In this document: in pieces, positions 18,432-27,838 of the stretch
Layout: every line of letters begins with the position of its first letter
Numbering within the stretch: position 1 is the stretch's first letter
Source: an uncultured Clostridia bacterium
GTDB lineage: Bacteria > Bacillota > Clostridia > TANB77 > CAG-508
Assembly: GCA_934120135.1 (NCBI GenBank)
Contig: CAKOTK010000005.1
Location: 26,210-90,209 of the forward strand
Reading direction: 5' to 3'
DNA length: 64,000 nt
Made by a program: the position numbers and the translations under genes
Notes under the pieces: model-generated
Told to the model about the DNA's origin: nothing
What the model saw: only the letters and a program-made list of their open reading frames with translations
Database searches by the model: none

Positions 18432-18640
18432 ATATCCACAACTACTTGTGAATTATTTGTTGAAAACTTGTTGATAACTATTTTTCCACAATCAAAAAAT
18501 GAAATTGTAAATAACTTTTTAAGTTGTCCACAAATTTATCACCAAATATTTTGCTAGGGAACAGTAAGTTTGAATAACTTTTCCACACAATCCACAATAC
18601 CTACTAATACTACTACTATTATTATTTATATATTATATAA
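18432..18640. other. oriC right part: DnaA boxes, DnaA-trio-like repeats and AT-rich unwinding region
   Basis: The dnaA-dnaN gap holds ATATCCACA (18432), TTTTCCACA (18482), TTGTCCACA (18524), TTTTCCACA (18579) and CAATCCACA (18588). Immediately after the last pair comes CTACTAATACTACTACTATT (18601-18620) followed by ATTATT, a trinucleotide-phased stretch. It resembles the DnaA-trio element of the Bacillus subtilis basal unwinding system in order and orientation. A pure AT segment (18621-18640) follows. Initial melting is therefore inferred at about 18600-18640, just upstream of dnaN. Confidence 0.8.
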
Positions 18641-18659
18641 AAAAGGAGACGAAACAAAT

Positions 18660-19778
18660 ATGAAACTTGTTTGTGAAAAGGATGTAATCCTTAAAGCTAT
18701 TAATTCCGTAACAAAAGCTGTTGCTAGTAAAACAACAATGCCTATACTAGAAGGAATTTTAATTCAAACAAATGATAAAGAAGTTAAATTCACAACCTAT
18801 GATTTAGAAATAGGAATTGAATATATAATGGAATGTACAGTAGAAGAACAAGGAGCAACAGTAGTTAATGCAATAATGTTTAGTGAAATTATTCGTAAAC
18901 TTCCAGATGCAGAAATTCATATTGAAATAAATGAAAACAATTTATTAGTAATTGAATGTGAAGGATCTTTATATAAATTAGCTACAATGAATCCAGAAGA
19001 GTTTCCTGAATTACCTAAAATAGATATTGAAAACTCTATTGAGATGGAGCAGAATAGTTTAAAAGATATGGTTAGAAAAACTATTTTTGCAGTTAGCACA
19101 GAAGAAAATAGACCTATATTTACAGGTTGTTTATTTGAAATAAGAAATAATAAATTAAATGTAGTAGCAGTAGATGGATTTAGATTAGCTTGGAAGAGTA
19201 AGTTTTTACAAACAGCTGTAAATGATTTTTCAGCAGTTATTCCAGGGAGAACATTAAATGAAATAAATAAAATTTTAAATGATTCTTTTGATACTATAAA
19301 AATAGGGGTATCTAAAAATCAAGCATTATTTGAAATGGAAAATTGTAAAATTGTTACTCGTTTATTAGATGGAGAATTTTTAAATTATGCTAGTGTTATC
19401 CCAGAAACATGGGAAACAAGAATTAGAGTTGATAAAGGTAGTATTCAAAATTGTTTTGAAAGAGTTAGCCTAATATCTGCATCTAGTATAGAAAAAGAAA
19501 AGAAATATCCTGTTAAAGTAAATATTGAAATAGGAAAAGTAACAATTTCTTGTACAAATCAAACAGGTGATGCTAAAGAAGAAATATTTGTTGAAACAGA
19601 AGGAAAAAATCTAGAAGCAGGATTTAACCCAAAATATTTCTTAGATGCACTTCGTGCAATTGATGATCCAGAAGTATTTATTGATTTTGGTTCAAGTATT
19701 TCACCTTGTATTATTAGACCAACAGAGGAAAATGGAGATTACATTTATATGGTTCTTCCAATTAGAATGAAGGAATAA
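18660..19778 (+). CDS. dnaN: DNA polymerase III sliding clamp (beta subunit)
   Basis: The start MKLVCEKDVIL is chosen from AAAGGAGACG upstream; the open frame extends 30 codons further up into the origin but without a ribosome site. The 372-residue protein has the three clamp repeats and the family phrases ASKTTMPILEGI and FTTYDLEIG. It ends in the C-terminal YMVLPIRM needed for ring function. It encircles DNA and tethers polymerase. It is followed after 4 nt by recF; the S4-domain gene often found between dnaN and recF in Firmicutes is absent. Confidence 0.97.
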   Translation: MKLVCEKDVILKAINSVTKAVASKTTMPILEGILIQTNDKEVKFTTYDLEIGIEYIMECTVEEQGATVVNAIMFSEIIRKLPDAEIHIEINENNLLVIECEGSLYKLATMNPEEFPELPKIDIENSIEMEQNSLKDMVRKTIFAVSTEENRPIFTGCLFEIRNNKLNVVAVDGFRLAWKSKFLQTAVNDFSAVIPGRTLNEINKILNDSFDTIKIGVSKNQALFEMENCKIVTRLLDGEFLNYASVIPETWETRIRVDKGSIQNCFERVSLISASSIEKEKKYPVKVNIEIGKVTISCTNQTGDAKEEIFVETEGKNLEAGFNPKYFLDALRAIDDPEVFIDFGSSISPCIIRPTEENGDYIYMVLPIRMKE

Positions 19779-19782
19779 TTAA

Positions 19783-20850
19783 ATGAATATAAACAAAATA
19801 AAATTGAAAAATTTTAGAAATTATACAGAACAAGAAATAGAATTAGATCCACATATTAACGTATTTTATGGTGATAATGCACAAGGAAAAACTAATATTT
19901 TAGAGGCAATTTTTATAAGTGGTTTTGGAAAATCTTTTAGAACATCTAAAGAAAAGGAAATGATAAAATTAGGGGAAGATTTTTTAGAGACAAATATATT
20001 TTATGATAAATCTGATAGAAGTGGAAAAATAAAAATAATAATTGCTGATAAAAAACAAATTGAAGTTAATGGTGTAAAAATAAAAAAATTAAGTGAATTG
20101 ATTGGCAATTTAAATTTAGTTATATTTACACCAGATGATATTCAAATTTTAAAAAATGGTCCAGCTGAGAGACGTAGATTTTTAGATATGATGATAGGGC
20201 AGTTAAGACCAAATTATGTGCATAATTTAAATTTATATTTAAAAACATTGGAACAAAGAAATAATTATTTAAGGCAAATAAAAGAATTAAACAAACCAGA
20301 AAATATGCTAGAAATATGGGACGAAAAATTAGCTGAATACGCAGAAATAATTTGTAGATACAGAATTGAATTTATTGAAAAATTAAATAATAAAATAAAA
20401 AAAATTCATTCTGAAGTTACAGAAAATAAAGAAAAATTAGAAATTAAATATATAACAGAATGTGAAAATAAAGAAAATTATTTATCTTTATTAAAACAAA
20501 GAAGAAAATTAGATATTATAAAAGGATTTACAACTAAAGGAATTCACAGAGATGATTTTAAGTGTTTTATAAATGATAAAGAAATTGAAATATATGGTTC
20601 ACAAGGGCAACATAGAACTGCAATTCTTTCTTTAAAATTAGCAGAACTATATGTTATATATGACGAAATAGGGGAATATCCAATTTTATTATTAGACGAT
20701 TTTATGTCTGAGTTGGATGAAAAAAGAAGAAAAAGTTTTTTAAGTTATATTAAAGATACTCAAGTTATTATAACTTGTACAGATAAAATGGAGATGGATA
20801 ATATTAAATTATTTAATGTAATTAATGGAGAAATTTGCAAAATAATTTAA
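19783..20850 (+). CDS. recF: RecF recombination mediator ATPase
   Basis: The 355-residue SMC-like ATPase has Walker A GDNAQGKTNILEAI, the RecF phrases LNLVIFTPDDIQILK and GPAERRRFLDMMI, the signature GSQGQHRTAILSLKLAE and Walker B ILLLDDFMSELD. It loads RecA at gaps and stalled forks. It is in one transcript with dnaN and gyrB. Confidence 0.97.
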   Translation: MNINKIKLKNFRNYTEQEIELDPHINVFYGDNAQGKTNILEAIFISGFGKSFRTSKEKEMIKLGEDFLETNIFYDKSDRSGKIKIIIADKKQIEVNGVKIKKLSELIGNLNLVIFTPDDIQILKNGPAERRRFLDMMIGQLRPNYVHNLNLYLKTLEQRNNYLRQIKELNKPENMLEIWDEKLAEYAEIICRYRIEFIEKLNNKIKKIHSEVTENKEKLEIKYITECENKENYLSLLKQRRKLDIIKGFTTKGIHRDDFKCFINDKEIEIYGSQGQHRTAILSLKLAELYVIYDEIGEYPILLLDDFMSELDEKRRKSFLSYIKDTQVIITCTDKMEMDNIKLFNVINGEICKII

Positions 20851-20911
20851 TATAGTGATAAAATAAACGAAAGAAAAGAAAAAAAGAGCAAAAATATTTG
20901 GAGGTTAAAAA

Positions 20912-22843
20912 ATGGAAAAATTCGAGCATGAATATGGAGCAGACCAAATTCAAGTATTGGAAGGACTAGAAGCAGTAAGAAAAAGACCGGGTATGTACAT
21001 AGGAAGTGTATCTATAAGAGGATTACACCATCTTGTGTATGAAATTGTGGATAACTGTGTTGATGAAGCTTTAGCAGGTTATTGTACAGAAATAAATGTA
21101 AAAATTGAACCAGGAAATGTTATTAGTGTAGAGGATAACGGAAGAGGAATTCCAGTTGATATACATCCAAAAACAAAAATATCAGCTGCTGAAACAGTTT
21201 ATACAAAACTTCATGCAGGTGGAAAATTTGGTGGAGATAGTGGATACAAAGTTTCTGGTGGTCTTCACGGTGTTGGTGCATCTGTTGTTAATGCTTTATC
21301 TACATGGACAGAAGTAACAATTCAAAGAGATGGTGGTTTATACCAAATGAAATTTGAAAGAGGAAAAACTGTTGAACCACTAACTAAAATAGGAGATTCT
21401 AAAAAAACAGGTACAAAAGTTAGATTTTTAGCTGATGATACTATTTTTGAAACTTTAGAGTATGACTATGTTACTCTTGAAAATAGATTTAGAGAAATGG
21501 CTTTTTTAACAAAAGGACTAAAAATTACTATTGAAGATTTAAGAGATCCAGAAAATATTAAAAAAGCAGAATTTCACTTTGAAGGTGGATTAAATTCTTT
21601 TGTTGAATATTTAATTCAAAATAAAGAAAAAATTCATCCAAAGCCAATATATATTGATAAAGATGGTGATGTACCAGTTGAAATAGCTTTTCAATATACA
21701 ACAGCATATTCAGAAAATATATATACTTTTGTTAATAATATTAACACAATTGAAGGTGGAACTCATTTAGAGGGATTTAAAAGAGGACTAACAAAAGCAT
21801 TTAATGATTATGCAAGAGGTCATGGATTACTAAAAGATAAAGATTCTAATTTATTAGGTGAAGATATACGTGAAGGTATTACAGCTGTAGTTTCTGTAAA
21901 AGTAAAAGAACCTCAATTTGAAGGACAAACTAAAACAAAACTAGGAAATAGTAATGTTACAGGAATTGTAGCAAGTCTAGTAAATGACGCATTATCAACA
22001 TTTTTAGAGGAAAATCCAGGAGTAGGAAAAGCAATTCTTGAAAAATGTATAAATGCATCTCGTGCAAGAGAAGCTGCAAGAAAAGCTAGAGAATTAGTAA
22101 GAAGAAAAAGCGCATTAGAAACATCTACATTACCAGGAAAGCTAGCTGACTGTAGTAGTAAAAATCCAGAAGAATGTGAAGTATACATAGTAGAGGGTGA
22201 CTCTGCAGGTGGTAGTGCAAAACAAGGAAGAGATAGAAAATTCCAAGCAATTCTTCCTCTTTGGGGAAAAATGCTTAACGTAGAAAAATCAAGAGCTGAT
22301 AAAATATATAATAATGACAAATTACAACCAGTTATTTTAGCGGTTGGTGCAGGAATTGGTAAAGATTTTGACATTTCTAAAATTCGTTATGGAAAAGTAA
22401 TTATAATGGCAGATGCCGACGTTGATGGTGCACACATTAGAACATTATTATTAACATTTTTCTTTAGATATATGAGACCTTTAATTGAAAATGGAAATGT
22501 ATATTTAGCTCAACCACCATTATATAAATTATCTAAAAAAGGTATGCAAGATGTATATTGCTACACTGATGAAGATTTAGCTAATGCTTTTAAAGAATTA
22601 GCAGAAAAAGGAATATCAAGAGATCAAGTTGGAATTCAAAGATATAAAGGTTTAGGAGAAATGAACCCTGAACAATTGTGGGAAACAACAATGGATCCAG
22701 AACACCGTATTTTAATAAAGGTTACAATGGAAGATGCAATTAAAGCAGATGCTATATTTACATTACTAATGGGTGATGAGATAGAACCAAGAAGGAAATT
22801 CATTGAAGAAAATGCTAAATTTGTTAAAAATTTGGATATATAA
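20912..22843 (+). CDS. gyrB: DNA gyrase subunit B
   Basis: The 643-residue protein has the GHKL ATPase motifs DNGRGIPVD, GGLHGVG and the QTKTKLG lysine loop. The TOPRIM motifs are EGDSAGGSAKQGRDR and ADVDGAHIRTLLL, and the C-terminal RYKGLGEMNPEQLW completes the family pattern. With GyrA it introduces negative supercoils. The start has GGAGG 7 nt upstream. It is separated from gyrA by 5.8 kb of secretion genes, which is unusual. Confidence 0.98.
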   Translation: MEKFEHEYGADQIQVLEGLEAVRKRPGMYIGSVSIRGLHHLVYEIVDNCVDEALAGYCTEINVKIEPGNVISVEDNGRGIPVDIHPKTKISAAETVYTKLHAGGKFGGDSGYKVSGGLHGVGASVVNALSTWTEVTIQRDGGLYQMKFERGKTVEPLTKIGDSKKTGTKVRFLADDTIFETLEYDYVTLENRFREMAFLTKGLKITIEDLRDPENIKKAEFHFEGGLNSFVEYLIQNKEKIHPKPIYIDKDGDVPVEIAFQYTTAYSENIYTFVNNINTIEGGTHLEGFKRGLTKAFNDYARGHGLLKDKDSNLLGEDIREGITAVVSVKVKEPQFEGQTKTKLGNSNVTGIVASLVNDALSTFLEENPGVGKAILEKCINASRAREAARKARELVRRKSALETSTLPGKLADCSSKNPEECEVYIVEGDSAGGSAKQGRDRKFQAILPLWGKMLNVEKSRADKIYNNDKLQPVILAVGAGIGKDFDISKIRYGKVIIMADADVDGAHIRTLLLTFFFRYMRPLIENGNVYLAQPPLYKLSKKGMQDVYCYTDEDLANAFKELAEKGISRDQVGIQRYKGLGEMNPEQLWETTMDPEHRILIKVTMEDAIKADAIFTLLMGDEIEPRRKFIEENAKFVKNLDI

Positions 22844-22849
22844 TTATTT

Positions 22850-22881
22850 AATAGCAGGTAAGAAAAAACTTACCTGCTATT
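22850..22881 (+). terminator. Terminator after gyrB
   Basis: A perfect 13-bp stem AATAGCAGGTAAG/CTTACCTGCTATT with an AAAAAA loop lies 6 nt after the gyrB stop. The T tract is weak. Confidence 0.8.
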
Positions 22882-23672
22882 AATCGAATAAAGCTAATAT
22901 TAATTTACAGCTAAAACCTATATACCTAATTTTTAATCTAATGTATATTACTATACAAATAAACTATACACCAAATATATAAATCAGTTGCTCGACTAGT
23001 AATGCACATGTAATAACTATATTCATCCCAAAAGGACTAATAATAATCATTAAAATATACAAAAATAATCTTAACTTCGAATATATTACCTATATATTCA
23101 ACCATATAGAAAAATCCTACCTTCATTAAATTAACAAAAATAAAATTAAATACAGCTTAAATACAAATAAGATACTCTCATCTCCGACTAAATATTATCT
23201 AAAATTAATTAAACAATAATTAATCTTTGCTCAAATTTTAAAAAGCCAATAATATGACCTAATAAAACTCTTAGTTCAACTAATATTAACCTTATATTAT
23301 TATTATGTATAAAATAATAATTTTTATTCAAAAATATTAATTAAAAATATTGTCGAATTTTGGCATACGATTTTTGTTGACAATTATCATAAAAAAGGAT
23401 AATATAAATATATAAATTTTTTTATTAATTTATTTTTATTATTTTATTTTTAATTATTTTTTTCCGATATTTGTTATTCTTTAATTTTATTATTTCAATT
23501 AATTTAATTTTATATATTTATTATATTTTAATTATTTGATTTTATTATTTTAATATTTAATTATTTAATTTAAATATTTATTAAATTTTAATTATTTAAT
23601 TTATTATTTATTTTATCATTAAAAATTTTAAAAATATCCAATAAATTATTATTCTTTAGGAGGTGATATTTA
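22882..23672. other. Gene-free AT-rich region with strong G depletion
   Basis: These 790 nt contain no supported gene. 22885-23310 is strikingly poor in G but not in C on the plus strand, the composition expected of decayed minus-strand coding sequence; only scattered minus-strand fragments of up to 29 codons are open. 23400-23640 is nearly pure A/T. It precedes the ribosome site of the first secretion gene, so that promoter should lie here. Confidence 0.6.
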
Positions 23673-24245
23673 ATTAACAAAAAATTAAATACGGTTCAGG
23701 AATGGCTACCAATTCAATATATATTAGAAAATGGAATTATTAAGTTAAAAAATAATAATTATATAAAAATAATAAAAATAAATCCAATTAATTTTAATTT
23801 AAAATCAGATTTAGAAAAAGAAGCTATATTAAATTCATATAAAATATTTTTAAAAACATGCAATTTTAATTTTCAAATATTAATTCAAAGTAATAAAGAA
23901 GATTTAACAAAACATATTAATAATATAAAAAATAATTTTAATCAAGAAAATAATTTTATTCAAAATATTTCTAAAAAATATATCCAATATATTAAACAAT
24001 TAAATAATGAAAAAAAATCTTCATCTAAAAATTTTTATATTATATTAAAATGCAAAAATAAAAATAAAGAAATTGTTAATTTTGAAAATTTTGCAATGGA
24101 GGATTTGAATGATAAATATTTTAAAATAAAAGAATGTTTATCAAGATGTGGAAATGTAGTAACAGATGTTAACAGTAAAGAAGAAGTTATAAATATACTT
24201 TTTTACTTTATGAATTCAAGAATGTATTTAAATGAATGTAATTGA
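23673..24245 (+). CDS. TraC-like (VirB4 N-terminal-like) conjugation protein with an apparent ATT start
   Basis: The 190-residue protein begins NKKLNTVQEWLPIQYI after its first codon. The pattern of a short strand-rich N-domain with INFNLKSDLEKEAIL and FQILIQSNKEDL matches TraC-like proteins lacking an ATPase domain that accompany PrgI and VirB4 in Gram-positive-type and CPR type IV systems. A perfect AGGAGGTG (23658-23665) is followed at ideal distance (9 nt after GGAGG) by ATT at 23673. The only in-frame codons between the preceding stop TGA (23664) and this ATT are TAT and TTA. The next ATG lies after about 140 codons and would remove the recognisable domain. An AUU start is therefore the best reading. 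Confidence 0.78.
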   Translation: MNKKLNTVQEWLPIQYILENGIIKLKNNNYIKIIKINPINFNLKSDLEKEAILNSYKIFLKTCNFNFQILIQSNKEDLTKHINNIKNNFNQENNFIQNISKKYIQYIKQLNNEKKSSSKNFYIILKCKNKNKEIVNFENFAMEDLNDKYFKIKECLSRCGNVVTDVNSKEEVINILFYFMNSRMYLNECN

Positions 24246-24670
24246 CAAAATGACACAATAAAATGAGAACAGAAAATGTTTTGAATATGAGAGAATGGAT
24301 AAATAAAAAACACCAAAGTTTATATTCTAAAAAAATTAAACGTAACAAGAGAAAAAGAAATTGATAAAATCCTTCGGCTTAAAGGGAAAAAGTAAAAAAC
24401 AAATGAAAATAAAGATATTTTAAAATGGTATACATAAAACAAAGCAAGAGGTATTAGAGGAATAATACTTAGAATAGGATAAACTAAAACAAGAATCAAA
24501 AGAGAGATTTTACAAACAATTTGACAACATCACAAAAGACAAAAAATGAACTTTTGGCATAAAAAATTTAGACTCGAAATTTTAGAATAGTAAAATTGAG
24601 CTGGAACAAATTTACAGTTTAAAAATAAAATAATTAAAAATTAATAAAAATAAAAAAAGGAGATGATAAT
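24246..24670 (+). pseudogene. Probable remnant of a small gene between the TraC-like gene and virB4
   Basis: No intact gene fits. An ATG at 24263 opens 33 codons (MRTENVLNMREWINKKHQ..., ending 24364). Past it, another frame reads protein-like text such as NKDILKWYT, NKARGIRGI and KTRIKREIL between TAA and TGA stops as far as about 24600. This looks like a decayed DNA-binding or recombinase-like gene, but I cannot name the family. The stretch just before 24671 contains the virB4 ribosome binding site. Confidence 0.35.
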
Positions 24671-26608
24671 ATTCAAAAAATATTAGATAAAATAAATAAC
24701 AAAATAAATTTAATTAAAAATAAAAAAATAAATAATAAAATAAATTTATTTAAAAATAAAAAAATAAACAATAAATTAAATTTAATAAAAAATAATAAAA
24801 TAAATAATAAATTAAATTTTTTAGAAGGAACTTTTTCGAACCAAGATTATTTAAGTCCATCTTATATAAATATTTCAAATCCAAAATTTATTGAAATCGA
24901 TAATACTTATTATTCTACATTAATTATTACCAATTATTTTAGAGAACAAACAGATTTAATATTAAAATCAATTATTGATACAAATATTAATTTAAATATT
25001 TCTATTTTTTATGAAAAACAAGATACATATAAAACAATAAGAGATTTAACATATCATATTGGAAATGTAGGTGTTGATTTAAAAGAAGGAAATCAAAATA
25101 GACAAGATATAGATATTGCAGCATTTACATATAATGACGCAAAATATATTAGAAAAGAAATGCAAATAAATAATGAAGAATTATATTTTTTATATATTTA
25201 TGTAACAACATTTTCAAATGATATAAAAGAATTAGAGTATTTATTAAATAAAATAGAAGGGATTATTCAAAGTAAAGGAATGCAAACAAGAAGGGCATAT
25301 TTTAGACAAGAACAAGCATATTTAACAGCATTACCACTTATGGAAAATTCTATAGATTTAAAAAATGCAGCTAAAAGAAATGTATTAACAAGTGGACTAG
25401 TAGCAACATATCCATTTATTTCTTCTGCAATATTTGATGAAGAAGGCATTTTTATTGGAACTAATATTTATAATAATTCTTTAGTATTTATTGATAGATA
25501 TAATAAAAATAAATATAAAAATTCAAATATATGTATTTTTGGAACTAGTGGTGCAGGAAAATCATTTTATACAAAATTATTAGTTTTAAGAAATAGATTA
25601 TTAGGAATAGAACAATATATTATAGATCCAGACAGAGAATATGGAAATATGTGTGAAAAATTAGAAGGTTCACTTTTAAAAATAGGGCCAAATTCTAATT
25701 CATATATAAATGTATTTGATATTATGGAAGAAAGCTTAGAAGATAATGAACAAGGATATTTAGCAAATAAATTAGGTAAATTAATTGGATTTTTTAATTT
25801 GATTTTTGGTAATTTAAATGAAGAAGAAAAAGCAATATTAGAAGAAAAAATAATTGAATTATATAAAAATAAAGGAATTACATTTGATGATGAAACATTA
25901 TATAAAAAAGAAGAAAATAAAATAATAATTAAACCAATTTTTAAAACAACATATGATATGCCAATTTTAGAAGATTTTTATAATTTATTAGGACAAGATG
26001 AAAAAACAAAAAAATTCCAAATAAAATTAATTCCATTTGTAAAAGGTTCACTAAAATTTTTTAATAATTATACTAATGTAAATTTAAATAATTCTTTAAT
26101 TGTTGCAGACATTTATGAATTGGGAGAAGATAATTTAAAATATGGAATGTTTATTTTTATTGAATTATTTTGGAATAAAATAAAAAAAGATAGAAATAAA
26201 AATAAAGCAATTTATATGGACGAAATATGGAGACTAATTGGTGTAACTTCTAACAAAGAGGTAGCAAGTTTTATATATAAAATATTTAAAACAATTAGAA
26301 AATATGGAGGAAGTGCAGTTGCAATAACTCAAGATATTTCAGATTTATTTAGCTTAGAAGATGGAACATATGGAAAAAGTATTTTAAATAATTCAGAAAT
26401 AAAAACATTTTTTGCTTTAGAAGAAGAAAATATAAAAGTATTAGAAAAATATACTAATTTATCAGAAAAAGAAAAAATAGAAATTAAATCTTTAAAAAGA
26501 GGAGAATGTTTAATGTTTATTGAAGCAGAACATATTTTAACAAAAATCGAATCAGCAGATTTTGAAAAAGAAATAATTGAACCTAATAAAGAAAGGAATT
26601 TATTATGA
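24671..26608 (+). CDS. VirB4/TraC-type conjugation ATPase with an apparent ATT start
   Basis: The 645-residue protein extends well upstream of the first in-frame ATG (25160). The extension includes the conserved VirB4 N-domain (FIEIDNTYYSTLIITNYFR, about residues 70-90). AAGGAG (24657-24662) is followed after 8 nt by an in-frame ATT at 24671. Residues 7-54 are four 12-residue Lys/Asn/Ile repeats. Walker A is GTSGAGKS (about 291-298) and Walker B is AIYMDEIW (about 512-519). VirB4 hexamers energise assembly of the pilus and channel at the membrane. The stop overlaps the next gene by 4 nt. Confidence 0.88.
   Translation: MQKILDKINNKINLIKNKKINNKINLFKNKKINNKLNLIKNNKINNKLNFLEGTFSNQDYLSPSYINISNPKFIEIDNTYYSTLIITNYFREQTDLILKSIIDTNINLNISIFYEKQDTYKTIRDLTYHIGNVGVDLKEGNQNRQDIDIAAFTYNDAKYIRKEMQINNEELYFLYIYVTTFSNDIKELEYLLNKIEGIIQSKGMQTRRAYFRQEQAYLTALPLMENSIDLKNAAKRNVLTSGLVATYPFISSAIFDEEGIFIGTNIYNNSLVFIDRYNKNKYKNSNICIFGTSGAGKSFYTKLLVLRNRLLGIEQYIIDPDREYGNMCEKLEGSLLKIGPNSNSYINVFDIMEESLEDNEQGYLANKLGKLIGFFNLIFGNLNEEEKAILEEKIIELYKNKGITFDDETLYKKEENKIIIKPIFKTTYDMPILEDFYNLLGQDEKTKKFQIKLIPFVKGSLKFFNNYTNVNLNNSLIVADIYELGEDNLKYGMFIFIELFWNKIKKDRNKNKAIYMDEIWRLIGVTSNKEVASFIYKIFKTIRKYGGSAVAITQDISDLFSLEDGTYGKSILNNSEIKTFFALEEENIKVLEKYTNLSEKEKIEIKSLKRGECLMFIEAEHILTKIESADFEKEIIEPNKERNLL
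24689..24832 (+). repeat. Four tandem 36-bp units inside virB4
   Basis: The units encode KINNKINLIKNK, KINNKINLFKNK, KINNKLNLIKNN and KINNKLNFLEGT. The repeat is in frame and probably grew by slippage. It produces a basic N-terminal tail. Confidence 0.85.
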
Positions 26609-27837
26609 AAAAAATAATTACTGCAATAGGAAATGAAATATTAAATAAAAAATTAAAAAAAGAAAATGATTTTGAAGTAATAATAGAAGATATACAATAT
26701 AAAGAAGGAATAATAGAATATTTAGAAAAAGAAAATAATATTGATTTTTTAATTATTAGTGAATTATTGCCAGGAAATATTGAATTAAAAGAATTAATAG
26801 AAAAAATAAAAAATATAAATTCAAATATTGAAATAATTATATTTTTAGAAAATAAAAATACAGAATTAGAAAATTATTTATATGCAAAAGGAATTTATAA
26901 TATTTTTTATAATAATCAAATTGAAATTGAAGAAATAATTAAAATAATAAATAATAAAAATATAGAAATAAATAATGAATTAAAAGAAATAAAACAAATG
27001 CTATTAGAAAAACAAAAGAATAAAATAAATAATAAAAAAATAATTTTAAATAAATTAATAAATGTTTTTAATAAAAAACAAAAATATGATTTAAAAGAAG
27101 AAAAAATAATTAGTGTAACAGGAACAAATGGAGTGGGTAAAAGTATATTCACAATTAATTTAGCAAACTCATTATCAAACAGTAAAAATAAAATATTAAT
27201 TATTGATTTCGATATTTTAAATAATAGTTTACACACAATATTAGGAATAAAAAAATATTCTCAAAAAATACGAAACAAAATAAAAAATAATAATTTATTA
27301 AAAGAAATAAAAATAGAAGAATTAATAATTAAAATAAATTCAAAAATAGATTTAGTCTCTGGAATAAATTTATTATTTGATTCTAAATATAAAATTAGTA
27401 GTGAAAAAGTAAAAAATATTTTATCAAAATTAAAAGAAAAATATGAAATAATTATTATAGATACTTCTTCAGAATGTTTTTTTGATTATACAAAAGAAAT
27501 AATAAAAAATAGTAATTTAAATATTTTTATTTTAGAAGCTAATTTATTAGAAATAAAAAAAGCAAAAAATTTATTAAATATTTATATAAATAATTGGGAA
27601 ATACCTCAAGAAAGTATAAATATTTTATTTAATAAATATAATGAAAATTCAATAGACATTTCTATTCTTAAAAAAATTTTTTCAGGATTTAATATATTAG
27701 GAAAATTATCTTTTAACCCCCAATACAATTTAATTATAAATAAAAATAATATAAATAAATTAAATATTATTTTAAAAAATGAATATTTAAAAATTAATAA
27801 AAATTTATTAAAAATAAATAAAAAAGGAGAAATTTAA
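26605..27837 (+). CDS. CpaE/TadZ-like ATPase (receiver-like domain plus MinD/ParA ATPase)
   Basis: The 410-residue protein has an N-terminal receiver-like fold (about 1-105: DFLIISELLPG, IEIIIFLEN). An Asn/Lys linker leads to a MinD/ParA ATPase with Walker A GTNGVGKSIFTINLA (about 172-186), switch I ILIIDFDILNN and Walker B IIIIDTSS. The Walker A has N instead of the first signature Lys of the deviant motif. In Tad and type IV systems such proteins place the apparatus at a site in the cell. The ATG overlaps the virB4 stop, so they are coupled. Composition is extreme in Asn, Lys and Ile. Confidence 0.8.
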   Translation: MKKIITAIGNEILNKKLKKENDFEVIIEDIQYKEGIIEYLEKENNIDFLIISELLPGNIELKELIEKIKNINSNIEIIIFLENKNTELENYLYAKGIYNIFYNNQIEIEEIIKIINNKNIEINNELKEIKQMLLEKQKNKINNKKIILNKLINVFNKKQKYDLKEEKIISVTGTNGVGKSIFTINLANSLSNSKNKILIIDFDILNNSLHTILGIKKYSQKIRNKIKNNNLLKEIKIEELIIKINSKIDLVSGINLLFDSKYKISSEKVKNILSKLKEKYEIIIIDTSSECFFDYTKEIIKNSNLNIFILEANLLEIKKAKNLLNIYINNWEIPQESINILFNKYNENSIDISILKKIFSGFNILGKLSFNPQYNLIINKNNINKLNIILKNEYLKINKNLLKINKKGEI

Positions 27838-27838
27838 T

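Noticed and set aside
21913..22374. Long antisense frame in gyrB and many others opposite core genes
   Set aside because: They mirror the codon bias of the sense gene, lack ribosome sites and resemble no protein.
22885..23310. Minus-strand gene in the G-poor region after gyrB
   Set aside because: The longest frame is about 29 codons and stops are frequent; no ribosome site fits.
25160..25162. ATG at 25160 as the start of virB4
   Set aside because: No ribosome site precedes it and 163 codons of conserved VirB4-like sequence lie in frame upstream.
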